Positions 51,710-61,114 of a stretch of DNA of 64,000 bases are shown piece by piece. Numbering within the stretch: position 1 is the stretch's first letter; the number at the start of each line of letters is the position of its first letter. Under the pieces are notes generated by a model. That model was given only the letters and a program-made list of their open reading frames with translations. It made no database searches and was not told where the DNA came from. The stretch comes from DASRAP01 sp964503275 (GTDB lineage Bacteria; Gemmatimonadota; Gemmatimonadetes; Gemmatimonadales; Gemmatimonadaceae), in the NCBI GenBank assembly GCA_964503275.1, contig CAZCZO010000001.1, forward strand, positions 124,001 through 188,000. Reading direction: 5' to 3'. The position numbers and the translations under genes are program-made.

Positions 51710-54148
51710 GTGAGCACGTCCGGCGTATACTCCTCACTACGGGATCACCCCGACTCGCTGAGCATCGACCCGGCCGATCACGCCGCCGGACCCACCCCCA
51801 CCCCCATCCCTGACCGCCGCCGCTTCCTGCACTCCCTCGCCGCCGGCACCGCGCTCGTCACTCTCGGGCACCCGCGCGCCGGCGCCGCGGCGCGTGCGCT
51901 CGCCGGCGACTCGGTCGGCCCCGTGACCCCCGCGCTCCCGAGCGAAGATCTCTTCGCCTACCTCACGCGCACCGTCGGCAGGTTCGACCGCACCCGCTTC
52001 GCACAGCTCCTCGGCGCGGCCAACCCGTTCAAAGAGGGCGACGCGACCATCGGCGTCCACGCGCCCAACGACGAGGCGCGACGCACCGCGCGCGCCCTGC
52101 TCGGCGCTACGCGCGTGGGCGACCTCGACGCGCATCCGCTGTTCGACGACCAGCTCGCCACGCTGCTCGCGTCCGCTCGGGATGCCGCCGCCGCGCAACG
52201 GACCGCGGCATGGACCATGGACGCGCTCGCCGCGCACCTGCGCACAGCGCCAGCCGACGACGTCATGGCGGTCGCGCGCGGTCTCTCCAGTGAGGTCATC
52301 GGCTGCGTGGTCAAGCTCATGGACGACGCCCAGCTGATCGCCGTGAGCGCGAAGCTCTTCCACACGCTGCCGGGCAGCGGCGTCGGCGGCCCGGGGCATC
52401 TGGGGGCACGCGTGCAACCCAATTCGCCCACCGATCATCCCGAGGACATCCGCTGGCAGGTGTTCGACGCCTGGGCCTACGGCGTGGGCGATGTCCTGCT
52501 CGGCACCAACCCCGTGTCGTCCGAACCCGAGTCGGTCGCGACCATCGAGCGCACCCTGCAAGAGCTGCTGCGCAGCTTCGCGCTCGATGACGTACTCCCG
52601 CACTGCGTGCTGGCGCACATCGATGTGCAGGCCGAGGTGGAGCGCACGGCGCCGGGCAGCACGGCGCTGTGGTTCCAGAGTCTCGCGGGGAGCGACGCGG
52701 CCAACCGCACCTTCGATCTCACCGTCGACTCGATGCTCGCGCACGCCGACGCGCGCACGGGCCGCTACGGGCTGTACTTCGAGACAGGGCAGGGCGCCGA
52801 CGTCACCAATGGCCACGGTCAGGGCGTGGACATGGTCATCCACGAGGCCCGCAAGTATGGGTTCGCGCGTGCCCTCACGGCGCGCGTCGCCGCCGCGCAG
52901 CAGCGTGCGGGGCGCGCGCCGGCGCCGTGGGTGCACGTCAACGATGTCGCGGGTTTCATTGGCCCCGAGGTGTTCCGCACGCGCGAACAGCTGGTGCGCT
53001 GCTGCCTCGAGGACCTCGTCATGGGCAAACTGCACGGGCTCACGATCGGGCTCGACGTGTGCGCGACGCTGCACATGGACATCGGCCTCGACGACCTCGA
53101 TTGGTGCCTCGACCAGGTCATGCCGGCGCACCCGGCCTACCTCATGGCGCTGCCCACCAAGGTGGACCCCATGCTCGGCTACCTCACGACGGGCTACCAG
53201 GACCACGTGCGACTGCGCCAGCGCTTCGGGCGCCACGTCGAGCCGCGCATGGCCCGCTTCTTCGAGTCGATGGGCGTGATCGATGCCGACGGCGCGCCGG
53301 GCCCGCACTTCGGTGACCCGCTCCACGTGTACGTGCAGTACCGGCGTCGGCTCGGCGATGCGCGCACGGTCGATGCACTGCGCGACGAGGGCCGCCGTCA
53401 GCTGGCCGCGGTGCGCGGGCGCGGTGTGTTCGTGGCCGAGGGCTTCGGTGACGCTGCGGGGATGTTGGCGCCGGAGACCGATCGGGAGATCCGCCGCATC
53501 GTCGCCGACGCGAAGCAGGCCCTCTGGGCCACGCTCGATGACGCGTTCGTCAACAGCGTGCCCGGGAGCATCGCGCTCGCCACGCAGTCGACCTCGCGCG
53601 AGGACTACATCCTGCACCCCGTGCGGGGCGAGTCGCTGTCAGCGGAGTCTGAGGCGCGCCTGGCTCAGCTCGCCACATCGCATGCGGCCATCGACGCCGC
53701 CGAGCGCTACGACGTGCAGGTGGTGGTGTCGGACGGACTCAACGCGCTGGCGATCCGTGAGCCTGGGCAGCTACTCCCGTTCCTGGATGCGTTGCGCGGG
53801 CAGCTGAGCGCGGCCGGTTGGCGTGTCGCGCCCGAGTTGCCGGTGATCACCGCGGGCCGCGTGCGTGCGGGCTACCGTGTGGGTGAGCAGTTGTTCGCAG
53901 GCCGCAGTGGACGCTGCGCGCTGCTGCTCGTGGTCGGTGAGCGGCCGGGCACAGGGCATCAGACCTTCTCGCTGTACCTGACTGCGGTGGATGCGTCGGT
54001 CTGGGCGCAGCGCGGCGCGGTCGATCACGATGTGACGCGCGTGGTGTCGGGGATCGCACACACCGCGCTGAAGCCGGTGGAGGCCGCCGCAGTCGTGGCG
54101 CGTGTGCTCGGGCCGCCGGGGGGGACTGAGTCGACCCCGACGGCCTGA
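51710..54148 (+). CDS. Ethanolamine ammonia-lyase, EutB-EutC fusion with Tat signal
   Basis: This is an 812-residue single-chain ethanolamine ammonia-lyase. Residues 36-60 form a twin-arginine signal (DRRRFLHSLAAGTALVTLG). EutB follows at about 75-545 with GANNPF-like AANPFKEGD, the substrate/B12 segment YFETGQGADV and GFIGPEVF. After a linker, EutC (about 575-812) has VVVSDGLNALAI and RAGYRVGEQLF. The enzyme converts ethanolamine to acetaldehyde and ammonia with adenosylcobalamin. EutB and EutC are normally separate and cytosolic; both the fusion and the export signal are unusual. No other eut gene is near. The start is GTG at 51710. Confidence 0.88.
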   Translation: MSTSGVYSSLRDHPDSLSIDPADHAAGPTPTPIPDRRRFLHSLAAGTALVTLGHPRAGAAARALAGDSVGPVTPALPSEDLFAYLTRTVGRFDRTRFAQLLGAANPFKEGDATIGVHAPNDEARRTARALLGATRVGDLDAHPLFDDQLATLLASARDAAAAQRTAAWTMDALAAHLRTAPADDVMAVARGLSSEVIGCVVKLMDDAQLIAVSAKLFHTLPGSGVGGPGHLGARVQPNSPTDHPEDIRWQVFDAWAYGVGDVLLGTNPVSSEPESVATIERTLQELLRSFALDDVLPHCVLAHIDVQAEVERTAPGSTALWFQSLAGSDAANRTFDLTVDSMLAHADARTGRYGLYFETGQGADVTNGHGQGVDMVIHEARKYGFARALTARVAAAQQRAGRAPAPWVHVNDVAGFIGPEVFRTREQLVRCCLEDLVMGKLHGLTIGLDVCATLHMDIGLDDLDWCLDQVMPAHPAYLMALPTKVDPMLGYLTTGYQDHVRLRQRFGRHVEPRMARFFESMGVIDADGAPGPHFGDPLHVYVQYRRRLGDARTVDALRDEGRRQLAAVRGRGVFVAEGFGDAAGMLAPETDREIRRIVADAKQALWATLDDAFVNSVPGSIALATQSTSREDYILHPVRGESLSAESEARLAQLATSHAAIDAAERYDVQVVVSDGLNALAIREPGQLLPFLDALRGQLSAAGWRVAPELPVITAGRVRAGYRVGEQLFAGRSGRCALLLVVGERPGTGHQTFSLYLTAVDASVWAQRGAVDHDVTRVVSGIAHTALKPVEAAAVVARVLGPPGGTESTPTA

Positions 54149-54167
54149 TGTGATGCCGCGTGGCCTC

Positions 54168-56828
54168 CTACTGCGCCACGCCCACCTCCGCCGCCATCGT
54201 CTTGCCGATCCACGCCCGCGACTCCTCGAGGTGCGCCCGCGTGTAGGCATCCATCCCGGCGCCGCGCAGGGCCCGCTCGAGCCGCGTGTCGAGATCCTTG
54301 AGCGTTGCGCGCGCCACCGACCGCGCATCGGCCGGCGCCCCCGCGGCGGGACGCAGGACCATTCCCGTCAGCACATCCAAATGCGCCCGCTGCAGGTCGC
54401 GCCGCAGCGCCGTCACCGCGCGCGGCGTCCCCGTCCAGACTTCGGACCAGGAGGTGCGCGTGAGCGTCGTCAGCAGCTCCGGGATCCCCAGCACGTTCGC
54501 GGTGCCATAGCGCAGTTCACCGTCGCGAATGCGGGCGAGCCGCAAGGGGTTCGTCAGGTTGCGCAGCATCGAGGCCTGCAGGCCCGAGATCTCCTGCAGG
54601 AACGGGAAGTCGATCCGGCCGCTGTAGGTGTTCTCGTATCCCCAGTGGTTCCAGCGCTCCGCGCCGAAGCGCGACACCATCGACGCCGGCAATCCGAAGG
54701 CCTCCACGCCGAGCACCCGGTCGCTGAGCAAGGTGAGCGCCTCCCGCTGCCGTGCGATGCCCACCGGCACGAAGGGGCCGCGGTCGCCGGGATCGCCAGG
54801 ACGCGTGCGGTACACATACTCGCCGCCGATGTACTTCACTGACGGCGCCAGCGCCTGCGTGTACTGGCCGAGCAGGGCGCGGAACGCCGAGGTGAGGTCG
54901 GCGTAGCGCGCATTGTCGGTCAGCACGACCTGCGGCAGGCGCGGCCACAGATCCGCGATCAACGCGGTGCGCTCTCGGCCCCAGCCGATGGGGTCGGCGC
55001 TGAGGTCGTAGGTGTTGACCGTCGGGTCCATGGCCTGCTGGCCACCGCTGTCGCTGTCGTCGCCGTACGTCCGCCCCTCATGCTCCGCCAACCGCGCCAC
55101 CTCGGCGGCCCGCGTCGCATCGGCGCTGTAGCCGAAGGTGATCTTCCACCGGTCTGCGCTCCCGACGCCGGGCGAGTAGTAGAAGCCCTGCGTCTCGCCC
55201 TTGCGGGCGACGTTCGGTGCGTGGTAGTCCATCACCGAACTCACAAGCCCACGCTCCTGCGTCCACGCGCGGTCGTGCAAGCGCTCCAGCGGCGTATCGC
55301 TCGAGCTGCGGAAGTTGTGCCGGAGGCCCAAGGTGTGTCCCACCTCGTGCATCACCACCCAGAGCACGGCCTGGCTGAGATACTCGTCGGGCACCTCGCC
55401 GTCGGCGTCGAGTTCGCCGCGGTCGGCCAGCACGGCCCGCAGCAGCGTGCCTTGATCGGACAACGCGCCAGCGAGCCCCGCATGCGTCTCCAACGCGGCG
55501 ATCGCCGCCGCGTCTCCGTCGGCGTGGATGCCCAGCGCGGCGTTGAGCGCGTCCTGCGGCGTCACGAGGTTCTGCCAGCCGCGCCGGAAGCCGCGGATCA
55601 TGTTCGCCTCGTAGAGCTGATCGGCGTCGAGGATCTCGCCCGTGCGCGGGTCCACCACGCTGGGGCCGATCGCCGAGTAGCCGGGGTCGTCCGAGGTGTT
55701 CCAGCGCAGCGTGGGGTAGCGGATGTCGGCGGGATCTGCGCCCTCGGGCAACAGCTCGGCGCGGATGGCGTCCTTCCACCCCGCGGCCTCGAAGGCCGGC
55801 TGCCACGCATTCACACCGGCGATGAACCAGGGCCGGTACTTCTCAGGCACCGTGCGATCGATGTAGTAGATGATCGGCTTCACCGGGTAGTACAGCCCGT
55901 TGCCCGCCGAGGCGCCGCGCTCGAGGCGCCAGCGGTTCACGTAGCGCACGAAGTGTTCGTCGCGGTCCTGCGTGAAGTCCTTGTGCGCGGTGAGGAAGAA
56001 GCCCACGCGATCGTCGGCGAGGCGTGGCGTCATGGGACGCTCGGGCAGCTTCACGATGGAGTGGTGCACCGTGACCGAGATGTAGCGGCCGTCGGGCACT
56101 GAGAACGTCGACGTGGCCTGGGAGGGCCGGAAGGTCAGCGTGCTCTGGATGTTGAGGTTCTCGGGGAACGCCTTGACGCTGCTGACGTAGCTGCGCGTGC
56201 GGTCGAAGTTCGGGGCCGCTCCCTCGCCGCCACCGCCGCCGCGCCCCCCGGTGCCGGTGACCGCGCGCAGGCGCTGACTCACCCCGGCGATGTCGCTCAC
56301 GAACCAGTTCGTGACGTCGATCAAGTGCGTGTCGCCCTGCGTCGCCTCGATCTTCGCCGACTCCACCACGCTCGGCGAGAACGTCAGCGCGACCGCTGCG
56401 GCTTGCGGGGTGCCCGCATCGGCCTTGAAGTGGATGGGATGCTTGCTGAGGTACAGGGTCTCGCCCTGCCGCGAGATCGACATCACCGCGCCCTGATTGC
56501 CGCCGAGCATGGTGCCGCCGAACACGCCGCCCGCACCGATGCCGCGGGCGACCTTGGCCTCGAAGAGGAACTGCTCGCCGAGCCGTCGCGTGGGGACGGC
56601 CATGAAGAGGCGTCCGTCGGCCTTCTGGTAGAGATCGAAGTAGCCCTCGAGCTTGGTCGCGCCGGCCGTGGCCTGGGCCCAGGGGTCCGGCGCGGGGCGC
56701 GGGGTGCTTTGCGCGGGCGCGGTGGTCTGCGCGGTCGCGGGCGGCTGCGTGGGCGGCGCTGAGCGTGCGGTGGCGCAACCGGCGAGCAGGCCGGCGCTGA
56801 GGACGAGGGCGCTACGAACGTGTGGCAT
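54168..56828 (-). CDS. Zinc-dependent metalloprotease (DUF5117/DUF5118 type), lipoprotein
   Basis: This 886-residue exported protein has the lipobox LLAGC after a signal peptide, then a Pro/Thr-rich linker. A large beta-rich N-terminal part (about 60-350) belongs to the DUF5118/5117 type. The metzincin-like zinc site HEVGHTLGLRH lies near residue 493. A helical C-terminal region of DUF4953 type follows. Proteins of this kind are common in Gemmatimonadota and Bacteroidota as envelope proteases. It is convergent with the ethanolamine lyase gene. Confidence 0.9.
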   Translation of the reverse strand: MPHVRSALVLSAGLLAGCATARSAPPTQPPATAQTTAPAQSTPRPAPDPWAQATAGATKLEGYFDLYQKADGRLFMAVPTRRLGEQFLFEAKVARGIGAGGVFGGTMLGGNQGAVMSISRQGETLYLSKHPIHFKADAGTPQAAAVALTFSPSVVESAKIEATQGDTHLIDVTNWFVSDIAGVSQRLRAVTGTGGRGGGGGEGAAPNFDRTRSYVSSVKAFPENLNIQSTLTFRPSQATSTFSVPDGRYISVTVHHSIVKLPERPMTPRLADDRVGFFLTAHKDFTQDRDEHFVRYVNRWRLERGASAGNGLYYPVKPIIYYIDRTVPEKYRPWFIAGVNAWQPAFEAAGWKDAIRAELLPEGADPADIRYPTLRWNTSDDPGYSAIGPSVVDPRTGEILDADQLYEANMIRGFRRGWQNLVTPQDALNAALGIHADGDAAAIAALETHAGLAGALSDQGTLLRAVLADRGELDADGEVPDEYLSQAVLWVVMHEVGHTLGLRHNFRSSSDTPLERLHDRAWTQERGLVSSVMDYHAPNVARKGETQGFYYSPGVGSADRWKITFGYSADATRAAEVARLAEHEGRTYGDDSDSGGQQAMDPTVNTYDLSADPIGWGRERTALIADLWPRLPQVVLTDNARYADLTSAFRALLGQYTQALAPSVKYIGGEYVYRTRPGDPGDRGPFVPVGIARQREALTLLSDRVLGVEAFGLPASMVSRFGAERWNHWGYENTYSGRIDFPFLQEISGLQASMLRNLTNPLRLARIRDGELRYGTANVLGIPELLTTLTRTSWSEVWTGTPRAVTALRRDLQRAHLDVLTGMVLRPAAGAPADARSVARATLKDLDTRLERALRGAGMDAYTRAHLEESRAWIGKTMAAEVGVAQ

Positions 56829-56995
56829 GGTGGGGCTCCGGGCGTGAGGTACCGCACAGAGTATACGGCTCGGGGGAGGGCGTGGCCATTCTCTGCACGT
56901 GTGGCGGCCACGGCGCGCGACAAGCGCGTCGGTGAGGAGGGCGTGCCGGTCTGCGACCGGCAGCCGGGGGAGGGGCCGCCGGGGGGCGGGCGGCG

Positions 56996-57502
56996 CTAGG
57001 GCTGGGCCGTCGGCGGCGCGTGGAGGGCGCGCTGGATCTCCTCAAGGACCTGGATGTCCGCCAGATCCTGTAGCCGTCCGGTGCGCTTCGACGCGATGAG
57101 ATTCGCGAGACTCACGGTCGGGACGGGGACATCGTCGAGGTCGAACACGACGATGTCGCGAGAGGCATCGGGCCAGCGCAGATTCCACGCGCGAGTGAGC
57201 ACATCCACGTTCGGTGAGTCGCCGGTCATCGTGACGACACGCGATATCAGGTCGTGGGGGGTGTACTCCTCGGCGACGCGGAACGGCAGTTGCCGGAGCG
57301 CGCGCAACACCGACTCCGCATTCTCGAGCGTGGGTTCGATGAGGATGTCGATGTCGCGGGTCGCGCGCGAGCTGCCCCACAGCTGCAACGCGGTCGCGCC
57401 CACCACGACATAGCGTGCCTCTTCGGCGTTGAGCAGCCGACACAGTGCGGCGACCCGACTTTCTGTCCGACTCACGGTCGCGCGCGCTGCGTGCGCCGCC
57501 AT
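56996..57502 (-). CDS. Nucleotidyltransferase-fold protein
   Basis: This 168-residue protein has a minimal nucleotidyltransferase core: YVVVGATALQLWGSSRATRD split around the Gly-Ser, then DIDILIEP, giving the catalytic Gly-Ser and Asp-x-Asp. A later VDVLTRAW carries a third acidic residue. It resembles AbiEii-/MNT-type or DUF6036-type enzymes seen in toxin-antitoxin and resistance loci. It starts inside the preceding ribbon-helix-helix gene (31-base overlap), so the two are coupled. Confidence 0.82.
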   Translation of the reverse strand: MAAHAARATVSRTESRVAALCRLLNAEEARYVVVGATALQLWGSSRATRDIDILIEPTLENAESVLRALRQLPFRVAEEYTPHDLISRVVTMTGDSPNVDVLTRAWNLRWPDASRDIVVFDLDDVPVPTVSLANLIASKRTGRLQDLADIQVLEEIQRALHAPPTAQP

Positions 57503-57807
57503 GCCGCGAACTCCTCATAGGTGTCGAACTGCATCGGTCGCGCCTTGGGGACGTCGACCTGTGTGCGGACTTCGGCCTCCCGCACGCGCTGTGCCGGCGT
57601 CATCGCACGGTCGTGGTAGAGCTGGGCGCGGCGCGACGGGTCCAGCGGCGGATCGGTCCCAGCATGGCGCGCGACGAACTGCCGGAGCGCCTCCGCGATC
57701 ACCCAACTACGCGAGCGGTCCAGTCGCAGGGCGAGTGCATCGGCCTGATCCAGATCCGCCGCCGGCAAGGTGATGGCGATGCGCGCGTAGGGCTTGTTCG
57801 TCGGCAT
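57472..57807 (-). CDS. Ribbon-helix-helix DNA-binding protein
   Basis: This 111-residue protein has an N-terminal RHH fold (ARIAITLPAADLDQADALAL, then RSRSWVIAEALRQFV) of the CopG/MetJ class, and a longer C-terminal segment rich in Arg. It precedes and overlaps the nucleotidyltransferase gene by 31 bases. By position and fold it is a likely autoregulator or antitoxin for that gene. Confidence 0.82.
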   Translation of the reverse strand: MPTNKPYARIAITLPAADLDQADALALRLDRSRSWVIAEALRQFVARHAGTDPPLDPSRRAQLYHDRAMTPAQRVREAEVRTQVDVPKARPMQFDTYEEFAAWRRTQRARP

Positions 57808-57955
57808 ATCGAATAATACCCAGTATGCCTCCGTGAATCAACGCCGATCCGGCCCAGACGCTCGACCTCTCTGGGCGCAGGACTCTTGCCCCTGGTCCGC
57901 CCCGCGCCGATGTTTGCCCGGCGCCTGCATCGCCGACCTTCACGAGCACTGCCCC

Positions 57956-58717
57956 ATGGACCTCGGACTCACCGGACGCGGCTGCGTCATCCTCGGCGGC
58001 AGCCGCGGCATCGGCCGCGCGATCGCCCTCGGGCTCGCGGCCGAGGGCGCCAACGTGGCGATCTGCGGCCGCACGCAGGACTCGCTCGACGACACGCATC
58101 AGGAACTGCTGCAGCGCGGGGTGAAGGCCTACGCGCAGGTCTGCGACGTGGGCGATGCGGCCGCGCTCGGGCGCTTCCTCGACGAGTCGCGGCGTGCGCT
58201 CGGCGACGTGCACGTGCTGGTGCACAACGCCTCGGCGCTCGCCGTCGGGCCCAGCCTCGCCGACTGGGAGGCGAGTCTCCAGATCGATCTTATGGCTGGC
58301 GTGCGCGCTTGCGAGCAGGTGGTGCCATGGATGATCGGCGCCGGCGGCGGCAGCATTCTCTTCGTGTCGTCGATCTCCGGGCTCGAGGTCGACCCTACGC
58401 CGGACTTCGGGTACACCGCAGCGAAGGCCGCGCTGATCGCGCATGCCAAGAAGCTCGCGGTGATGCTCGCGCCGCAGGGGGTGCGCGTGAATGCGATCGC
58501 GCCGGGCTCCACGGAGTTCCCGGGCGGCATCTGGGCGCAGGTGCGCGCGCATCAGCCGCCGATGTACGAGGCGGTGCGGGCGTCGATCCCCAGCGGGCGC
58601 CTCGCCACCCCGGAGGAGATCGCGGACGTCGCGGTGTTCCTCGTGTCGCGCCGCGCCCAGTGGGTGGTCGGCGAATGCGTCTCGGTCGATGGTGGGCAGC
58701 ACCGCGGTATGCGGTAG
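57956..58717 (+). CDS. Short-chain dehydrogenase/reductase
   Basis: This 253-residue classical SDR has the NAD(P) loop GGSRGIGRAIA, the NNAG-equivalent VHNASALA, the active Ser in SSISGL and the catalytic YTAAK. The C-terminal VNAIAPGSTEFPGG and DGGQH are as in 3-oxoacyl-ACP-reductase-like enzymes. The ATG at 57956 is chosen since the frame before it lacks coding character. The substrate is unknown. Confidence 0.92.
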   Translation: MDLGLTGRGCVILGGSRGIGRAIALGLAAEGANVAICGRTQDSLDDTHQELLQRGVKAYAQVCDVGDAAALGRFLDESRRALGDVHVLVHNASALAVGPSLADWEASLQIDLMAGVRACEQVVPWMIGAGGGSILFVSSISGLEVDPTPDFGYTAAKAALIAHAKKLAVMLAPQGVRVNAIAPGSTEFPGGIWAQVRAHQPPMYEAVRASIPSGRLATPEEIADVAVFLVSRRAQWVVGECVSVDGGQHRGMR

Positions 58718-58753
58718 GGTCGCGCCGCGATAAATGCGAGGCCTCACGCCGCC

Positions 58754-58924
58754 ATGAAACTCAGCGACGAGATGAACGCCGAGCTGGAGCGTCGGCTCAC
58801 GCTCGCCGAGCGTGAGCGTGCGGACGACCCCGCCTTCGCGGACCTCCCGCGCGCGGACGGCATCGCGCTCCTGCTGCTGCTCGCGGTGTCGCTCGTCGGT
58901 GTGGCCATCCAGCAGATCCTGTAG
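58754..58924 (+). CDS. 56-residue single-pass membrane protein upstream of the permease
   Basis: This short gene has a charged helical N-terminus (MNAELERRLTLAERERAD) and one C-terminal transmembrane helix (GIALLLLLAVSLVGVAIQQI). Its TAG is followed at once by the GTG of the permease (no spacer), which argues that both are translated together. It may be a small accessory subunit. No family is recognised. Confidence 0.65.
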   Translation: MKLSDEMNAELERRLTLAERERADDPAFADLPRADGIALLLLLAVSLVGVAIQQIL

Positions 58925-60364
58925 GTGACGACGCCGGGCCGACGGGCGGCCGAGTCGGACCAGGCGCTGGCCGAAACGCTGCCGCTGATGCGGTCGGAGC
59001 GGTCGTGGTCGTTCGTGGACGTCGTGAGTGTGAAGTCCGGGCTCGCGATCGCGACCTGGGCCTTCCTCTTCGGCGGGGCCACCGCGCAGCTGGTCGGGTT
59101 CTGGGACGGCGTGTTCGCGATGCTGTTCGGCGAGACCATCGGCGTGGTGCTCTTGCTGGTCGCGATGGTGCTCCCCTCGAGCAAGTGGGGCACCGAGCTC
59201 TTCGTGCACCAGCGATCGGTCTACGGGACCGTGGGTGTGATGGCCTTCGTGCTGATCGTCGTGGTGGGCCTGCTCTTCGCGTGGGCCAGCGTCCTGGCGA
59301 CGATGATCGGCAAGGCCAGCGTCGAGATCGTGCGCGCCGTGTTCGGCGTATTGCCGATCAGCGTGGAGCTCTTCACGTCCACCGTGTCGCTGCTGGTGCT
59401 CGCGCTTGGGTGGGGCGTGATCGCCTCGGGCAGTCGCGGCGTGCGGGTGTTGAACCGCGTGGCGGCGCCGGCGCTCCTGGCGCTCACGGGATGGCTCCTT
59501 ATCGCCGTCTTCCGTCATGTGCCGCTGGCCACGCTGGCGGCCGCCCCACCCGTGGCGGCGAGCGGGGACCGCGCCATGGACATCATGTTGGCCGTGGAGT
59601 TGCACATCGCCGGTGGGCTGAGTTGGGCCGGCCTCGCCGCGAACCTCGGCCGGTACGCCCATACCCAACGCTCGGTCGTGTGGGGCAGCATGATCTCCTA
59701 TGTGCTGGTGTCGTGTCTGGCGTCGACCGCTGGCCTCGCCTCGGCGTTGACGCTGGCGAGCGCCGATCCCGTCGAGTGGATGGTCCCGATCGTCGGACCA
59801 CTGGCCGGCGTGCTGCTCTTGGTGCTGCTGGCCCTCGCGAATCTCAGCAGCCTCGTCGGCATGCTCCAAGGCAATTGCCAGACGCTCGTCCAACACCTCG
59901 GCCCGCGCCTGCAACGGTTGGGTTGGACGCAGTACACCCTGCTGGTCAGCATCGGCGCAGCGATCACGACGTTGCTCGCGACGGACACCTTGTACGACCG
60001 CTTTTTCGTCTTCGTGTCGTACTCGCAGGCAGTGATGGTGCCCATGGCGGGTATCGCGTTCGCCGACCGCGTGTGGCTCCGCCGCAACCAGGTCGATGTG
60101 CGTGCGCTGTACCACGACGGCGAGGGCACGGCCTACCGCTACTGGCGCCGGGTGAATCCGGTCGCCTTCGTCTCGCTGTTCGTGGGTGGCGCGGTATACC
60201 TTGGCCTGTTCGATCCCATCGCGCTGACGGGCTCGGCGGTCTTCCTGCATCTGTCGGCGAGTGTGCCGGCGTTCGTCGCGGCGGGCGCCTCGCACGTGCT
60301 GCTCACGCGCGCGCTGGTGATCCCAGCGGGGAAGGGTGGGTATGCCGGGCGCGTCACGCGGTGA
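58925..60364 (+). CDS. NCS1-type nucleobase/cation symporter
   Basis: This 479-residue inner-membrane carrier has about twelve helices. The order and features (FLFGGATAQLVGFWDG in helix 1; GLSWAGLAANLGRYAH; SCLASTAGLASALT; GMLQGNCQTLVQH) fit the NCS1/purine-cytosine permease family. The substrate is probably a nucleobase, hydantoin or related compound. The start is GTG at 58925, directly after the stop of the 56-residue protein. No catabolic gene for a nucleobase is adjacent. Confidence 0.83.
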   Translation: MTTPGRRAAESDQALAETLPLMRSERSWSFVDVVSVKSGLAIATWAFLFGGATAQLVGFWDGVFAMLFGETIGVVLLLVAMVLPSSKWGTELFVHQRSVYGTVGVMAFVLIVVVGLLFAWASVLATMIGKASVEIVRAVFGVLPISVELFTSTVSLLVLALGWGVIASGSRGVRVLNRVAAPALLALTGWLLIAVFRHVPLATLAAAPPVAASGDRAMDIMLAVELHIAGGLSWAGLAANLGRYAHTQRSVVWGSMISYVLVSCLASTAGLASALTLASADPVEWMVPIVGPLAGVLLLVLLALANLSSLVGMLQGNCQTLVQHLGPRLQRLGWTQYTLLVSIGAAITTLLATDTLYDRFFVFVSYSQAVMVPMAGIAFADRVWLRRNQVDVRALYHDGEGTAYRYWRRVNPVAFVSLFVGGAVYLGLFDPIALTGSAVFLHLSASVPAFVAAGASHVLLTRALVIPAGKGGYAGRVTR

Positions 60365-60385
60365 GCGCCCGGCGTCCCTCCGCTG

Positions 60386-61039
60386 TCAGCTGACGAGCTT
60401 GGTGTAGCGCAGGTACGGCAGCACTTTGTCGAAGTGGCCGAACTTCTCGGTCGCCGCCTCGTCGTTCACCGCGACGGGGATGATCACATCGTCGCCCGGT
60501 GCCCAGTTGGCCGGGGTCGCGACGCCGCGACCGGTCGAGGTCTGCAAGGCGTCCAGCGCGCGGAGCACCTCCGCGAAGTTGCGGCCGACGGTCATGGGGT
60601 AGGTCATCGACAGCTTGAGCTTCTTGTCGGGTCCGATGATGAACACCGCGCGCACCGTCGCCGTGTCGGCCGGGGTGCGACCGTCGGGCAGGTAGGCATC
60701 GGCGGGGAGCATGTCGAAGGCCTTCGCGATCTCGAGCCCCGTGTCCACGAGGATGGGGAAGGCTGGTGCCGCGCCGCCGACCCTCTCGATGTCGAGCTTC
60801 CAGCGCTGGTGCTCCTCCACCCCATCGACGGAGATCCCGATCACCTTGGTGCCCCGCTTCTGCCACTCGTCGTCGAGCCGGGCCACGGCGCCGAACTCGG
60901 TCGTGCAGACCGGTGTGAAGTCCTTGGGATGCGAGAACAGGATCGCCCAGCTGTCGCCGATCCACTCATGGAATTTGATCGTGCCCTGATCGGTCTCGGC
61001 GGTGAAATCGGGGACGGTGTCGTTGATGCGGAGCGTCAT
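60386..61039 (-). CDS. 1-Cys peroxiredoxin (Prx6 class)
   Basis: This 217-residue cytosolic thiol peroxidase reduces peroxides through its single peroxidatic Cys in DFTPVCTTE near residue 45. The second conserved Arg lies in the helix after NDEAATEKF or in FIIGPDKKLKL. The long C-terminal domain with VAVNDEAATEKF and YLRYTKL marks the Prx6 group. It is monocistronic and convergent with the permease gene. Confidence 0.95.
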   Translation of the reverse strand: MTLRINDTVPDFTAETDQGTIKFHEWIGDSWAILFSHPKDFTPVCTTEFGAVARLDDEWQKRGTKVIGISVDGVEEHQRWKLDIERVGGAAPAFPILVDTGLEIAKAFDMLPADAYLPDGRTPADTATVRAVFIIGPDKKLKLSMTYPMTVGRNFAEVLRALDALQTSTGRGVATPANWAPGDDVIIPVAVNDEAATEKFGHFDKVLPYLRYTKLVS

Positions 61040-61114
61040 GGTGGAGCTCGTGGCGGGGGTGAGGGGCCGATCGGGGCGAAGCGATTATACGGCGACCGGG
61101 CGGACTCCGCCACC

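Noticed and set aside
51737..53617. 626-residue minus-strand frame
   Set aside because: It is antisense to the EutB part of the lyase; composition is that of a shadow frame.
57707..60295. 862-residue minus-strand frame
   Set aside because: It is antisense to the SDR and the NCS1 permease, with no domain content.
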